Positions 1-6,347 of a stretch of DNA of 7,726 bases are shown one piece after another (positions within the stretch are counted from its first letter, which is position 1; every line of letters begins with the position of its first letter). Under the pieces are notes generated by a model that saw nothing but the letters and a program-made list of their open reading frames with translations, ran no database searches and had not been told where the DNA came from. Origin of the DNA: Candidatus Sulfotelmatobacter sp. (GTDB taxonomy: Bacteria; Acidobacteriota; Terriglobia; Terriglobales; Acidobacteriaceae); contig JASHRE010000858.1 in assembly GCA_030037515.1 (NCBI GenBank), positions 1-7,726 on the forward strand, in the 5' to 3' direction. Both the position numbers and the translations under genes were made by a program.

Positions 1-393
1 TCAGTTAGAGTTATCTCTAGTGCACGAAGTTCACGCACCGCGTTCACGATGGCATCCGGTGATAGCGAATGCCGTGCCCAGAAACATTTCGGAGATGATC
101 CCGAAGCTCACGAAACTCACCTTCTTGTGCATTGCAAGACTCCAGCATTTTCGCTGAGTTAAATTGGGTTTGGCTTCAGACGCGGGAATAGACGGCGCAT
201 ACGTGCAACAATCTCTGTTTTCGGTACTTGACTCAGTTCACTCCCAGAATATCCGAATGAAACTTTCCCAACGCGAATTGGCAGGTGGCGATGAGTACAG
301 AAAATCTGGGAATACCACTTGCGGTGTGGCCATCAGCCCTGACGCCCTTTTGCGTGAAAACTACGCCGGATCCTTGCCGTGTACCACCGCGTT
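1..393. other. Stretch without a confident gene
   Basis: No open frame here has both a credible start and recognisable protein similarity. Two short minus-strand signals are visible. One is a 33-codon frame (132 down to 31) that begins ATG with GGAG about 9 bases upstream, and has a hydrophobic stretch ending in a lipobox-like I-T-G-C. The other is a frame open from 107 off the left edge of the window whose conceptual peptide (SPDAIVNAVRELRALEITLT) looks like an amphipathic helix but has no start codon. The two overlap in different frames. This could be the frameshifted 5' end of a gene lying mostly outside the window, or chance. The region also serves as the downstream flank of the minus-strand protease-like gene; I see no strong hairpin plus T-run terminator in it. 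Confidence 0.5.
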
Positions 394-2565
394 CTACCGT
401 TTACGATCAATACGGTCTATTGTCGAGTCAGCTTCAGTGGCGTTGTAGCAGAAGTGAAAACGCAACGCGAGATATTGCCCGCTGAACTCATTGGGTAGCG
501 GTGGGAAGGGATTTGACGCTGTGATGCTATTCAATGCCGCATTGTCTAAGTCGGCATCGCCCGAACTTCCTCCATCTTGGAGTCTGGTTTCGCTCACAGT
601 CCCGTCCCTTAGAATCGAAAACTCGACCGCAGCCATGGCCTTTCTCAGGGTGGGCGGCCGTGCCGAAGTGAGAATCAGGTGATCCCATTTCTTCTTTATG
701 GTTCGTACGACTCCGTCTAAATACGAGGCAAAATCAACTCCCTGTGTATCGCTAAGGATGTCTAGGGTGCTCGCCTGCCCGCTCGTTGAAAATGGATTAG
801 GCGATTCTGGCTGAGGGAGCGGGTGTTGCGAGACGAACGGCGTTGTGGACGAGTCCTTTTTCTCCAGCGTTGGCGTAGGGTTTTGTGCCAACAAAGGTTG
901 TCGTGTAGGGTCATAGACAAAATCTATGAGTCCATCACGGTAGTCCAATCTGATCTCAAACCGCCTGAGCATGCCGAATCCCAACAGCCCGGAAACCTCC
1001 GTTCCGACCCGTCGGCTTTGAGAGGAGAGATCTATCGCCAACATCCCGACGCTCCACCGAGAATACCCGAACGTCAGTGTAGCTTTCGTGAAATAGCCCC
1101 TGTTCACCTCACCGCTCAGACCGCTCAGGGGTGCGTGGATTTCAGGGCTGAACTTCTCAATATCTTTCTGGGCACGCGCTGAAAGAATATTTACAGCCGA
1201 ACCTGTATCGAGACCAAAAAGTACAGGGTCCGAAAAGTTCACACTGGTGGGCAATAAAACAAGGTGGCCAATGCGAAACATCTTAGTCCAGTAAGTCATC
1301 TCGGGTGCGATGTAGCGGTCTCGCGGTAGGTGAGTTTCTGGTGTCGGTCTCACGGGACCAGATTTCGACGCGCTAGAAGCGGATGCGTCTGTGCCCGACT
1401 GTTTCTGCTCAGGCGCTGCTTGTTCTTCTCCTTCACTATTGAGCGACTTCGGCGTGACCGTCTCGTCAGGGCGCTTAGGCAACGGAGATAGCTTAAGACG
1501 CATCTCCGGCAAATCTAAATCAACGAGATACTTCGCAAAAACGTTCGCGCCAATCAATCCATCCTGATCGACCACCGAATCGCTATCGAGTACGGAAACG
1601 ATACAGTCTTGAAATTCCAAATCACCAACTCGGATGTGGTCCGCCAGCGCCGAGTAGCCGCTTTGCATCCCGTGATCGCCTAGACCACCAAAGTGACGAG
1701 TGGAGATTCGGGTCAGGTCCGCCTTTTCCGCAATCTTATGGCTCACTATGATGCCGCTGCCTCCTGTGTCAAGCAGGAGTCGCACATACTGATCGTTGAG
1801 CCTTACCGATAATCCGATACCTCGCATGTGACGTGCATCTGGCGTATACATAATTTCAAAATTGGTTTCGGTCTTCTCCACCTTGCTGACCAGTTTGCAT
1901 GCATGTGCTGGTTTATCGATGGTTGCCTTCAGGAAGTCCAAAGCCTCCTGCATGTGCATCGTTTCTTCGTCGTCGTCAGGATGAGGGCCGGACAGGTAAG
2001 CTGTCAAAGCCGCTAACCGCTCTGTTCGCGGAAGCATTCGCAGCCAGGCCTTACGAACTTCCACGTCATCGGGGGCTATTTCGTGAGCGATTCGAAGTTG
2101 GTCGTAGGCTTGGCGATAAAGCGAAGATGCGCCATACAGGCGTGCTAGTCCCAGATATGTTCGGACTTCCTTGGGGTCGAGCTTCTTCGCTGCCAGATAC
2201 GACGCCTCGGCATCGGACATTTCAGCGCGACGAAACTGGACATCACCTTTTGCCGCGAGCAACGCCGCCGAGTCCGGCATTAACGTCAAGGCTTTGTTCA
2301 CGGACTCTAGCGATTCATCGATTTTTTGCTGCTTCAGCATCGAGCGCACCAGTCCGACTTGCGCTGGCACCAGCTTCGTGTCTTTTTGCAGGATGGCTTG
2401 GTAGCTGGTTTCGGCTTCCGCGAACTTGCCTGCCCGATAGAGTTGGTCGGCAGCCGCGAGGTCTGGATCGGGAGCAGGGTTCTTTGCCTTGTCGTCGAGG
2501 GCGGTCAGCCGGAATGAGACAAGCACCAGGACTGATATGAGGACTGGATGGGATCGAGAGAACAT
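394..2565 (-). CDS. Exported TPR / tandem retropepsin-like / TonB-C fusion protein
   Basis: The predicted protein has 723 residues. Residues 1-22 form a signal peptide (basic MFSRSH start, then a hydrophobic run), so it should act in the periplasm or at the envelope. Residues about 35-170 are four 34-residue tetratricopeptide repeats with typical small and aromatic positions and D/P repeat ends. Two retropepsin-like aspartyl protease domains follow. The first, about 245-360, has LLLDTGGSG with Asp266 and a later DGLIGANVF. The second, about 425-552, has GLDTGSA with Asp453 and a later SGLLGFGML. They are joined by a Ser/Glu/Gln-rich linker (about 362-410). A Pro/Ser-rich linker (about 555-600) leads to a TonB C-terminal-like domain at about 612-708. 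Two DTG motifs in one chain could build a complete pepsin-like active site; that is inference. The same frame extends to a TTG at 2703, but the ATG at 2565 places the signal peptide at the N-terminus, so I chose it. No strong Shine-Dalgarno precedes it. Substrate is unknown. Confidence 0.9.
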   Translation of the reverse strand: MFSRSHPVLISVLVLVSFRLTALDDKAKNPAPDPDLAAADQLYRAGKFAEAETSYQAILQKDTKLVPAQVGLVRSMLKQQKIDESLESVNKALTLMPDSAALLAAKGDVQFRRAEMSDAEASYLAAKKLDPKEVRTYLGLARLYGASSLYRQAYDQLRIAHEIAPDDVEVRKAWLRMLPRTERLAALTAYLSGPHPDDDEETMHMQEALDFLKATIDKPAHACKLVSKVEKTETNFEIMYTPDARHMRGIGLSVRLNDQYVRLLLDTGGSGIIVSHKIAEKADLTRISTRHFGGLGDHGMQSGYSALADHIRVGDLEFQDCIVSVLDSDSVVDQDGLIGANVFAKYLVDLDLPEMRLKLSPLPKRPDETVTPKSLNSEGEEQAAPEQKQSGTDASASSASKSGPVRPTPETHLPRDRYIAPEMTYWTKMFRIGHLVLLPTSVNFSDPVLFGLDTGSAVNILSARAQKDIEKFSPEIHAPLSGLSGEVNRGYFTKATLTFGYSRWSVGMLAIDLSSQSRRVGTEVSGLLGFGMLRRFEIRLDYRDGLIDFVYDPTRQPLLAQNPTPTLEKKDSSTTPFVSQHPLPQPESPNPFSTSGQASTLDILSDTQGVDFASYLDGVVRTIKKKWDHLILTSARPPTLRKAMAAVEFSILRDGTVSETRLQDGGSSGDADLDNAALNSITASNPFPPLPNEFSGQYLALRFHFCYNATEADSTIDRIDRKR

Positions 2566-2582
2566 GCTAAGCGATTCCGACA

Positions 2583-2588
2583 GGGGAG
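2583..2588 (+). promoter_or_regulatory. Shine-Dalgarno for the cysteine hydrolase frame
   Basis: GGGGAG lies 9 bases before the ATG at 2598. It supports translation from that ATG even though the first ~33 residues do not match the family. It sits inside the 32-bp gap between two divergent start codons, so any promoter for the hydrolase would have to lie in or overlap the first codons of the protease-like gene. Confidence 0.45.
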
Positions 2589-2597
2589 CAGAGTAAC

Positions 2598-3179
2598 ATG
2601 AAAAACCACAAAACTGCCGTGACCCCTTGCCATTGTGCCTCGAATCACGGTTCCGCTCAGGAAGCCCATTCTGTGGCGTTTCGGCTGCCGGGAGGGGTTC
2701 CAAAGGCGGAATCGAATATTGCCCGGCTGCTCACAGCGTGGCGAAGCAGCGGGCGACCGATCCGACAAGTGGTTCACGATTCGGTGGAACCTAACAGTCT
2801 CCTGCGCCCCGATGCTCCTGGCAATGCGATACAGGCTATTGCAACTCCCAACTCTGGCGAACCCGTTTACCGCAAGCATGTGAACGGCGCCTTTATCGGA
2901 ACGAAGCTGGAAAGCGATCTGCGCCATGATGGGATCGCCACAGTTGTTATCGTCGGACTTACCACCGATCACTGCGTATCAACCACCGCTCGGATGGCAG
3001 GTAATGTGGGGTTTAACACGCTCGTGGTTTCCGATGCGACCGCGAGCTTTGCCCGCCCAGCCTTGGACGGTTCGTTGCGTCCGGCGGAGGACGTGCATTC
3101 TGCGGCTCTTAGCGATCTCCACAGGGAGTTTGCCACAGTGGTTGACACCGCAGAAGTGTTGAAAAGAGTCGGTTCCTAA
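2598..3179 (+). CDS. Isochorismatase-like cysteine hydrolase, N-terminus damaged
   Basis: This 193-residue frame belongs to the isochorismatase-like hydrolase superfamily, which cleaves amide or vinyl-ether bonds with a Cys-Asp-Lys triad; substrates vary and cannot be told here. From residue 37 on it matches the family well: AESNIARLL, the VVHDSVEP strand, KHVNGAFIGT with catalytic Lys93, VGLTTDHCVSTTARMAGN with nucleophile Cys126, and the C-terminal LHREFATVVDTAEVL. The first strand, normally a hydrophobic run ending D-x-Q with the catalytic Asp, is absent: residues 8-36 read as unrelated Cys/His/Ser-rich sequence. In the neighbouring frame at about 2625-2640 a hydrophobic LAIV appears followed by non-matching residues, consistent with several small indels. 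So it is either a recent pseudogene, a cluster of sequence errors, or a catalytically altered protein. It is divergent from the protease-like gene and convergent with the cupin gene, 16 bp away. Confidence 0.7.
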   Translation: MKNHKTAVTPCHCASNHGSAQEAHSVAFRLPGGVPKAESNIARLLTAWRSSGRPIRQVVHDSVEPNSLLRPDAPGNAIQAIATPNSGEPVYRKHVNGAFIGTKLESDLRHDGIATVVIVGLTTDHCVSTTARMAGNVGFNTLVVSDATASFARPALDGSLRPAEDVHSAALSDLHREFATVVDTAEVLKRVGS

Positions 3180-3195
3180 CTCTGGGGCAATCTGA

Positions 3196-3609
3196 TCATT
3201 TGGCGCTCTGGAGTGGTTCGTTGATCGGCGCGACCACCCAGACATACTCAAGAACTTCCTTCCCGTTGTTCGTGACGTTGTGCCGTGTCGCTGGCGGGAT
3301 GTACGCAAGCATCTTCTCCTTAAGGGGCACGTCTGGATGTCCCTCGGTGTTCGCAACCCCGCTCCCCTGCAGGATCACCAGAGCTTCCTCATTTGCGGAA
3401 GTTGAATGCCAGCCCACGCTCTCGCCGGGATTGAGCTTCACGGAACCGCCCCTCATTCCGCTCGTCTGCGGTGCGCCCTTGAGCAACGGGCAGTCGCCTC
3501 CGGGGCAGTCCAAGGCGAACGTCATCGGCTCACGCTTCTCCCTCTCCGGTGCGGAGACTACGCCGAACGTCAGTGCAATACAGGTCAGTGCCAGTACGAC
3601 CTTTGTCAT
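3196..3609 (-). CDS. Small exported cupin-domain protein
   Basis: The protein has 137 residues. Residues 1-20 are a signal peptide with probable cleavage after VVSA, so it is periplasmic or secreted. A single cupin beta-barrel spans about 52-128. Motif 1 is seen as PGESVGWHSTSANEEALVILQG, with likely metal ligands His68 and Glu74 or Glu75; the usual second His two residues after His68 is Thr70. Motif 2 is seen as YIPPATRHNVTN, with His110. A reduced ligand set (His, Glu, His) is common in exported single-domain cupins, whose roles range from small-molecule binding to dioxygenase activity, so no reaction can be assigned. Cys35 and Cys40 before the barrel (DCPGGDC) could form a disulfide. The ATG at 3609 is preceded by GAGG about 12 bases upstream. 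It stands alone, with the hydrolase gene converging on it. Confidence 0.88.
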   Translation of the reverse strand: MTKVVLALTCIALTFGVVSAPEREKREPMTFALDCPGGDCPLLKGAPQTSGMRGGSVKLNPGESVGWHSTSANEEALVILQGSGVANTEGHPDVPLKEKMLAYIPPATRHNVTNNGKEVLEYVWVVAPINEPLQSAK

Positions 3610-3636
3610 GGTCTTTGGTGATCCTCAGTGACGCTG

Positions 3637-3825
3637 CTAGGTAGAAATTTCGAGATTAGGCCCTCGCGGATCAATTACCCGAAGTGCAGGACTGATCTGC
3701 TCAATCGGCATCTCATTGTAGGTCCGACCGTCGAGTACCCTCCCACGTCTAGATTTGCGCACACCACCCCATTGCCTGAAGAAGAACGGGAACATTCTGT
3801 TTGCCGCGGGGTTTCTCGACCGCAA
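3637..3825 (-). pseudogene. C-terminal remnant of a DUF5131 (phage Gp37/Gp68-like) protein
   Basis: The minus-strand frame ending at 3637 reads FPFFFRQWGG, then VRKS, then GRVLDGRTYNEMP. This is the hallmark C-terminus of DUF5131 proteins (FFF[KR]QWGG ... GR.LDGRT..EMP), a family of phage-associated and genomic-island proteins usually around 230-300 residues, with cysteine motifs near the N-terminus. The match starts at about 3789. Just upstream the frame shifts: the neighbouring frame reads KQNVP, the normal lead-in to FFF, so one extra base near 3789-3790 would explain the break. No start codon, N-terminal cysteine motif or central domain is intact. The rest of the gene would lie toward 3826-4130, where the minus strand is interrupted by stops in every useful frame. 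Family identity rests on motif recall, not a search. Confidence 0.6.
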
Positions 3826-4131
3826 TGAGTTTCGTTGTGATCACAGCAATTTGTGGAAGAGATTCGGGTGAACATGGAGCAATCGCGAAGTTTGCTGGCT
3901 GGAGAAGATTCGTGCCCTATGCGAGGCACTCAAGCTCAATTCTGGCACGGTCATAGTCACATGTGGGCGAGTCCACTTGGAACCCTTATCGGACAAAGCA
4001 AAGAAATGTGGATGGCCAGTTGCAGGGACATGCGAGATTCCCCTCGGTCTCATGGCCGAAATCAGAGAAATTATATTCCTTCGGTAATCCCAAAATAGGC
4101 AAGCAATTCCGCACGCTTTCAACGGCTTGGG
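3826..4131. other. Stretch without an intact gene, possibly more DUF5131 debris
   Basis: Several frames are open for 60-100 codons on both strands, but none has a supported start, good composition or recognisable similarity. On the minus strand, one frame interrupted by stops contains WPSTF at about 4010 and CDYDRARIE at about 3945. These recall, weakly, the central WP...GVSVE...RI part of DUF5131 proteins and lie in the right order relative to the C-terminal remnant. I treat this as a hint only. No repeat, terminator or RNA structure is evident. Confidence 0.35.
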
Positions 4132-4428
4132 CTACCTCTCTTTTCGATGTTGCTGTGGATGAACCCCGAGTTGGCGCCAGTTGGTCTCAGAGAGATCCAC
4201 CCCGTAGTATTTCGCAGCCTTCTCGATATTCGCGAAGGCCAGGGCCCGATCCTCGTCGGAAACCTCCATGACTTGATCAAAACGTGCGACGGCGTTGCGC
4301 ACATGATGTGCATCGGTCAGCGGTTCCTTCCGCTGCTCGGGAAAAGCAAAAACGGTATCGGGTAGGTTGCTTCGCATGGTTAAGTCACCATGCTCTTCAA
4401 AGGGTTCCCAGGTTGTTTTGATTGTCAT
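4132..4428 (-). CDS. Small DUF6582-like protein
   Basis: This is a 98-residue, charged, soluble protein without signal peptide or membrane segment. Its core, residues about 25-88, has the pattern I associate with DUF6582: LPDTVFAFPEQRKEPLTDA, then HHVRNAVARFDQVMEVSDEDR, then AFANIEKAAKYYGVDLSE and W-R-x-L-G. Such domains occur as stand-alone small proteins and within larger phage or plasmid-borne proteins. The fold is a compact helical/KH-like unit of unknown function. The ATG at 4428 is well supported by AGAGGT a few bases upstream. It lies immediately beside the DUF5131 remnant, on the same strand, which fits a small accessory or phage-derived segment. The last ten residues (HPQQHRKER) are a basic tail. 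The family name is from memory of the motif; function is unknown. Confidence 0.78.
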   Translation of the reverse strand: MTIKTTWEPFEEHGDLTMRSNLPDTVFAFPEQRKEPLTDAHHVRNAVARFDQVMEVSDEDRALAFANIEKAAKYYGVDLSETNWRQLGVHPQQHRKER

Positions 4429-4434
4429 TTTTCT

Positions 4435-4440
4435 ACCTCT
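4435..4440 (-). promoter_or_regulatory. Shine-Dalgarno of the DUF6582-like gene
   Basis: AGAGGT on the minus strand lies 6 bases before the ATG at 4428 and fixes that start. It is one of the better ribosome binding sites in the window. Confidence 0.6.
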
Positions 4441-4499
4441 GTTTTGCTAGTGTAGTCCCAAGAGATCGAAGCGGCACGAGCCGGTTTTTTCCTCCCGCT

Positions 4500-5528
4500 T
4501 CAGTTGTGCGACGGCAATAGCGACCAGATCTGCGGATCTTCTGTGCCCAGCACCCACGAGCAGAATCCTTCTAGGCCGCGATCGCGGACGAGGTTCAGAC
4601 GTTCCTGAAAGGTTCGCTTATCGGTGTAGAAAACCCACTCCCGCGTGTCGTCGCGATAGAAATAGAACCATGAGGTACGATCGACTGCGTCCCACTCGAC
4701 TTGCGGGTGAAACGCGGCCAGATATTGATCGACGTCGCGCTGACCGATGTACTCGGCCGTCGGATTCGGTTTCTCGTCTTTGCCCGGATCGCCGGCAAAC
4801 CAGTGATAGCCGTAGAGCGGAATGCCCATCGACAATTTTTCTTTGGGCACAAACTGTAGGGCATAATCGACATTGGCGAGCGTCCAAGGATATCCAGCGA
4901 CGGGACCGGGAGGCGTCCAGCGCGTGTTCTGATCGTACGTCATCAGGCAGATCAAGTCGGCAGATTGCGCCAGAGCCTTGAGGTCGTATCCGCCGCGCCA
5001 GTTTGCGTAGAGCCAATGAGAATAGTTGCTGATGCCCGGAGAGCCGGGCGCGTTGGGGACGGTCGCAATGCTGAGCTGCAGATTCTCCTGGTGCAGGGCA
5101 GATGCCGTATCGGAGACGAGGGACGAGAGCAGATCGCGGTCGGTCCAACTCACGTCCTCAAAATCGATTTGAAAACCGGCATATCCGAAGCGTTTCGAGT
5201 CGCTCAGAAGCGAGGCGATGAACGCTGATCGCGCAGCCGGCGTGGTGAAAAATTTGTGGAGATCCGCCTGGTGCATGAGCGCGACGATGGGCATGACCGG
5301 GACGTGGCGGGTGGCCGCCGTTTCCATGACGACAGGATTCGGTCCACCCCAGACCAAGCCGTTGCCGTCGACCGAATACCACGCAGGCACGAGGATATCG
5401 ACTTTGTCGGCGTGCTCCGTGAAAGACTTGACCGAATCGGGGTTGGTGGTCATGTAAAACAATGCCTTGGGCCGTGCGAACGCGAAACTGCCGCACAAAA
5501 GCAACAGCACGATCAATCTCATCTTCAT
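4500..5528 (-). CDS. Exported GH18-like glycosidase
   Basis: The protein has 342 residues. Residues 1-18 are a signal peptide (MKMR, then a Leu-rich core, cleavage near AFA). The rest is a glycoside hydrolase 18 TIM barrel, the family of chitinases and of peptidoglycan/spore-cortex N-acetylglucosaminidases. The catalytic strand reads GFQIDFED: acid Glu124 and Asp122 of the DxxDxDxE signature are present, while the first Asp is Ala117 and the middle one is Gln120. Other landmarks are LMTYDQ (195-200), MGIPLYGYHW (234-243) and the last strand GFCSWVLGTEDPQIW (321-335). The altered signature resembles the relaxed form in YaaH-type peptidoglycan hydrolases more than true chitinases, so a cell-wall or oligosaccharide substrate is plausible but unproven. 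The ATG at 5528 overlaps the TGA of the upstream TMEM175 gene (ATGA), and AGGAG lies 7 bases before it, pointing to co-transcription and translational coupling. An ATG at 5522 is an alternative. Confidence 0.88.
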   Translation of the reverse strand: MKMRLIVLLLLCGSFAFARPKALFYMTTNPDSVKSFTEHADKVDILVPAWYSVDGNGLVWGGPNPVVMETAATRHVPVMPIVALMHQADLHKFFTTPAARSAFIASLLSDSKRFGYAGFQIDFEDVSWTDRDLLSSLVSDTASALHQENLQLSIATVPNAPGSPGISNYSHWLYANWRGGYDLKALAQSADLICLMTYDQNTRWTPPGPVAGYPWTLANVDYALQFVPKEKLSMGIPLYGYHWFAGDPGKDEKPNPTAEYIGQRDVDQYLAAFHPQVEWDAVDRTSWFYFYRDDTREWVFYTDKRTFQERLNLVRDRGLEGFCSWVLGTEDPQIWSLLPSHN

Positions 5529-6196
5529 CTGGTAACTCCTGCGGGATTTCCATTGTTGTCGGGGCGCCGCGAAAAGATTCCCCAGCATAATCGCGGTGCA
5601 ATGGCGTAGTTCAGCTGCACCAGCACGATGGCGGCAATGCTGTAATAAGTGTTAAAAAAACACAGAACGGCGCCGCCGGCATAGAGCGTTTGCGCGATCA
5701 CGATGCGCCGTACGACCGCGGGATGAATTTCGCCGGGAATATCTTCGGAGAGCAGATGGGTCCGAGTGGCGTAACTCCAGCTCCAGAGAAGCGCTGCGCC
5801 GAGCAGCAGAATGTTGAACCAGTAAATGCCGAGCGCCGTGCGGTAGTGGATGAACTCCGCCAGCAGCGAAGTGGAAAAGGGCACGAGGCAAACGGCGCAC
5901 AGGAAGGCGATGTGAATCCAGGCGAGATTGCGGTCGGCGCGGGCAAAATAATTGAGCTGCGTCTGCTGGCCGACCCAGAAGATGCCCAGGGTCATCACGC
6001 TCATCAGGAAAATGACCAGACGCGGCGTCAGTGCGAGAAGCAAGTGCCAGAGATCGTGCTCGCCGTGCACGGCGTCGCGTACTGGCACGTGCAGATCGAG
6101 GACCAGGAGCGTCATGGCTACGGCGAAGATGCCATCACTGAGGGCAGCCAGGCGCTCGACACTCCGTCCGGCAACGCGATTATAGAGCGATGGCAT
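5525..6196 (-). CDS. TMEM175/DUF1211-family membrane protein (predicted K+ channel)
   Basis: The 223-residue protein has six predicted membrane helices at about 22-38, 53-75, 90-112, 122-140, 163-181 and 184-203. Near the first helix is RLAALSDGIFAVAMTLLVL, the TMEM175 signature RxxxFSDG with Leu19 in place of Phe. Known bacterial members form tetrameric potassium-selective channels in the inner membrane, with hydrophobic residues of helix 1 lining the pore. The bacterial length of about 200 residues fits. The frame continues upstream to 6295, but the added ~33 residues are basic and uncharacteristic, so I place the start at the ATG at 6196, putting the signature near the N-terminus as usual; no strong Shine-Dalgarno decides it. 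Its TGA overlaps the start of the GH18-like gene. It is divergent from the exported unknown gene at 6348 across 151 bp. Confidence 0.88.
   Translation of the reverse strand: MPSLYNRVAGRSVERLAALSDGIFAVAMTLLVLDLHVPVRDAVHGEHDLWHLLLALTPRLVIFLMSVMTLGIFWVGQQTQLNYFARADRNLAWIHIAFLCAVCLVPFSTSLLAEFIHYRTALGIYWFNILLLGAALLWSWSYATRTHLLSEDIPGEIHPAVVRRIVIAQTLYAGGAVLCFFNTYYSIAAIVLVQLNYAIAPRLCWGIFSRRPDNNGNPAGVTR
5536..5540 (-). promoter_or_regulatory. Shine-Dalgarno of the GH18-like gene, inside the TMEM175 gene
   Basis: AGGAG on the minus strand lies 7 bases before the ATG at 5528 and within the last codons of the TMEM175-like gene. Together with the ATGA stop/start overlap it supports coupled translation and decides the start of the glycosidase. 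Confidence 0.65.
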
Positions 6197-6336
6197 CGAA
6201 AGAAGTTTAGCGGGTCGCGCGAGCGTGGGCAAAAACAGAGCGCGGGCGTGGTTCCGGACAAGCCGGGTCCAATGGGCAACCCGAATCTGCGCCACATCAA
6301 CGGCGGACTTTTTGAGAACCTGTGAGGACTGGGGCC

Positions 6337-6341
6337 GGGAG
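6337..6341 (+). promoter_or_regulatory. Shine-Dalgarno of the exported unknown gene
   Basis: GGGAG lies 6 bases before a GTG at 6348 and 9 before a second GTG at 6351. Either start places the hydrophobic signal at the N-terminus. I saw no clear sigma-70 promoter in the 151 bp shared with the divergent TMEM175 gene. Confidence 0.4.
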
Positions 6342-6347
6342 CGTCGC

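Noticed and set aside
164..448. Plus-strand 94-codon open frame near the left edge
   Set aside because: It overlaps the end of the protease-like gene, has no supported start and shows no recognisable protein features.
1899..2540. Plus-strand 213-codon open frame opposite the TPR region
   Set aside because: Arg/Pro/Ser-rich translation typical of an antisense shadow; the minus strand carries clear TPRs there.
2505..2972. Minus-strand 155-codon open frame opposite the cysteine hydrolase
   Set aside because: It lies antisense to a conserved coding region and overlaps the start of the protease-like gene; its composition looks like a frame shadow.
3963..4010. STWNP on the plus strand, recalling the TWNP motif at the start of DUF5131 proteins
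   Set aside because: It is on the opposite strand to the DUF5131 remnant and is not followed by the expected Gly-Cys and cysteine cluster; judged a coincidence.
4449..4454. TACACT on the minus strand as a -10 box for the DUF6582-like gene
   Set aside because: Spacing to the start is possible, but no -35 element is visible at 16-18 bp and the leader would be only about 13 nt; too weak to list.
4471..4490. Possible terminator: CGGC-ACGA-GCCG followed by a T-run on the plus strand
   Set aside because: The stem is only 4 bp, and the T-run is on the plus strand while both flanking genes are on the minus strand, so it terminates nothing obvious.
5690..6325. Plus-strand 211-codon open frame opposite the TMEM175-like gene
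   Set aside because: The minus strand encodes six helices with a family signature; the plus-strand product is a low-complexity His/Gln/Glu-rich shadow.
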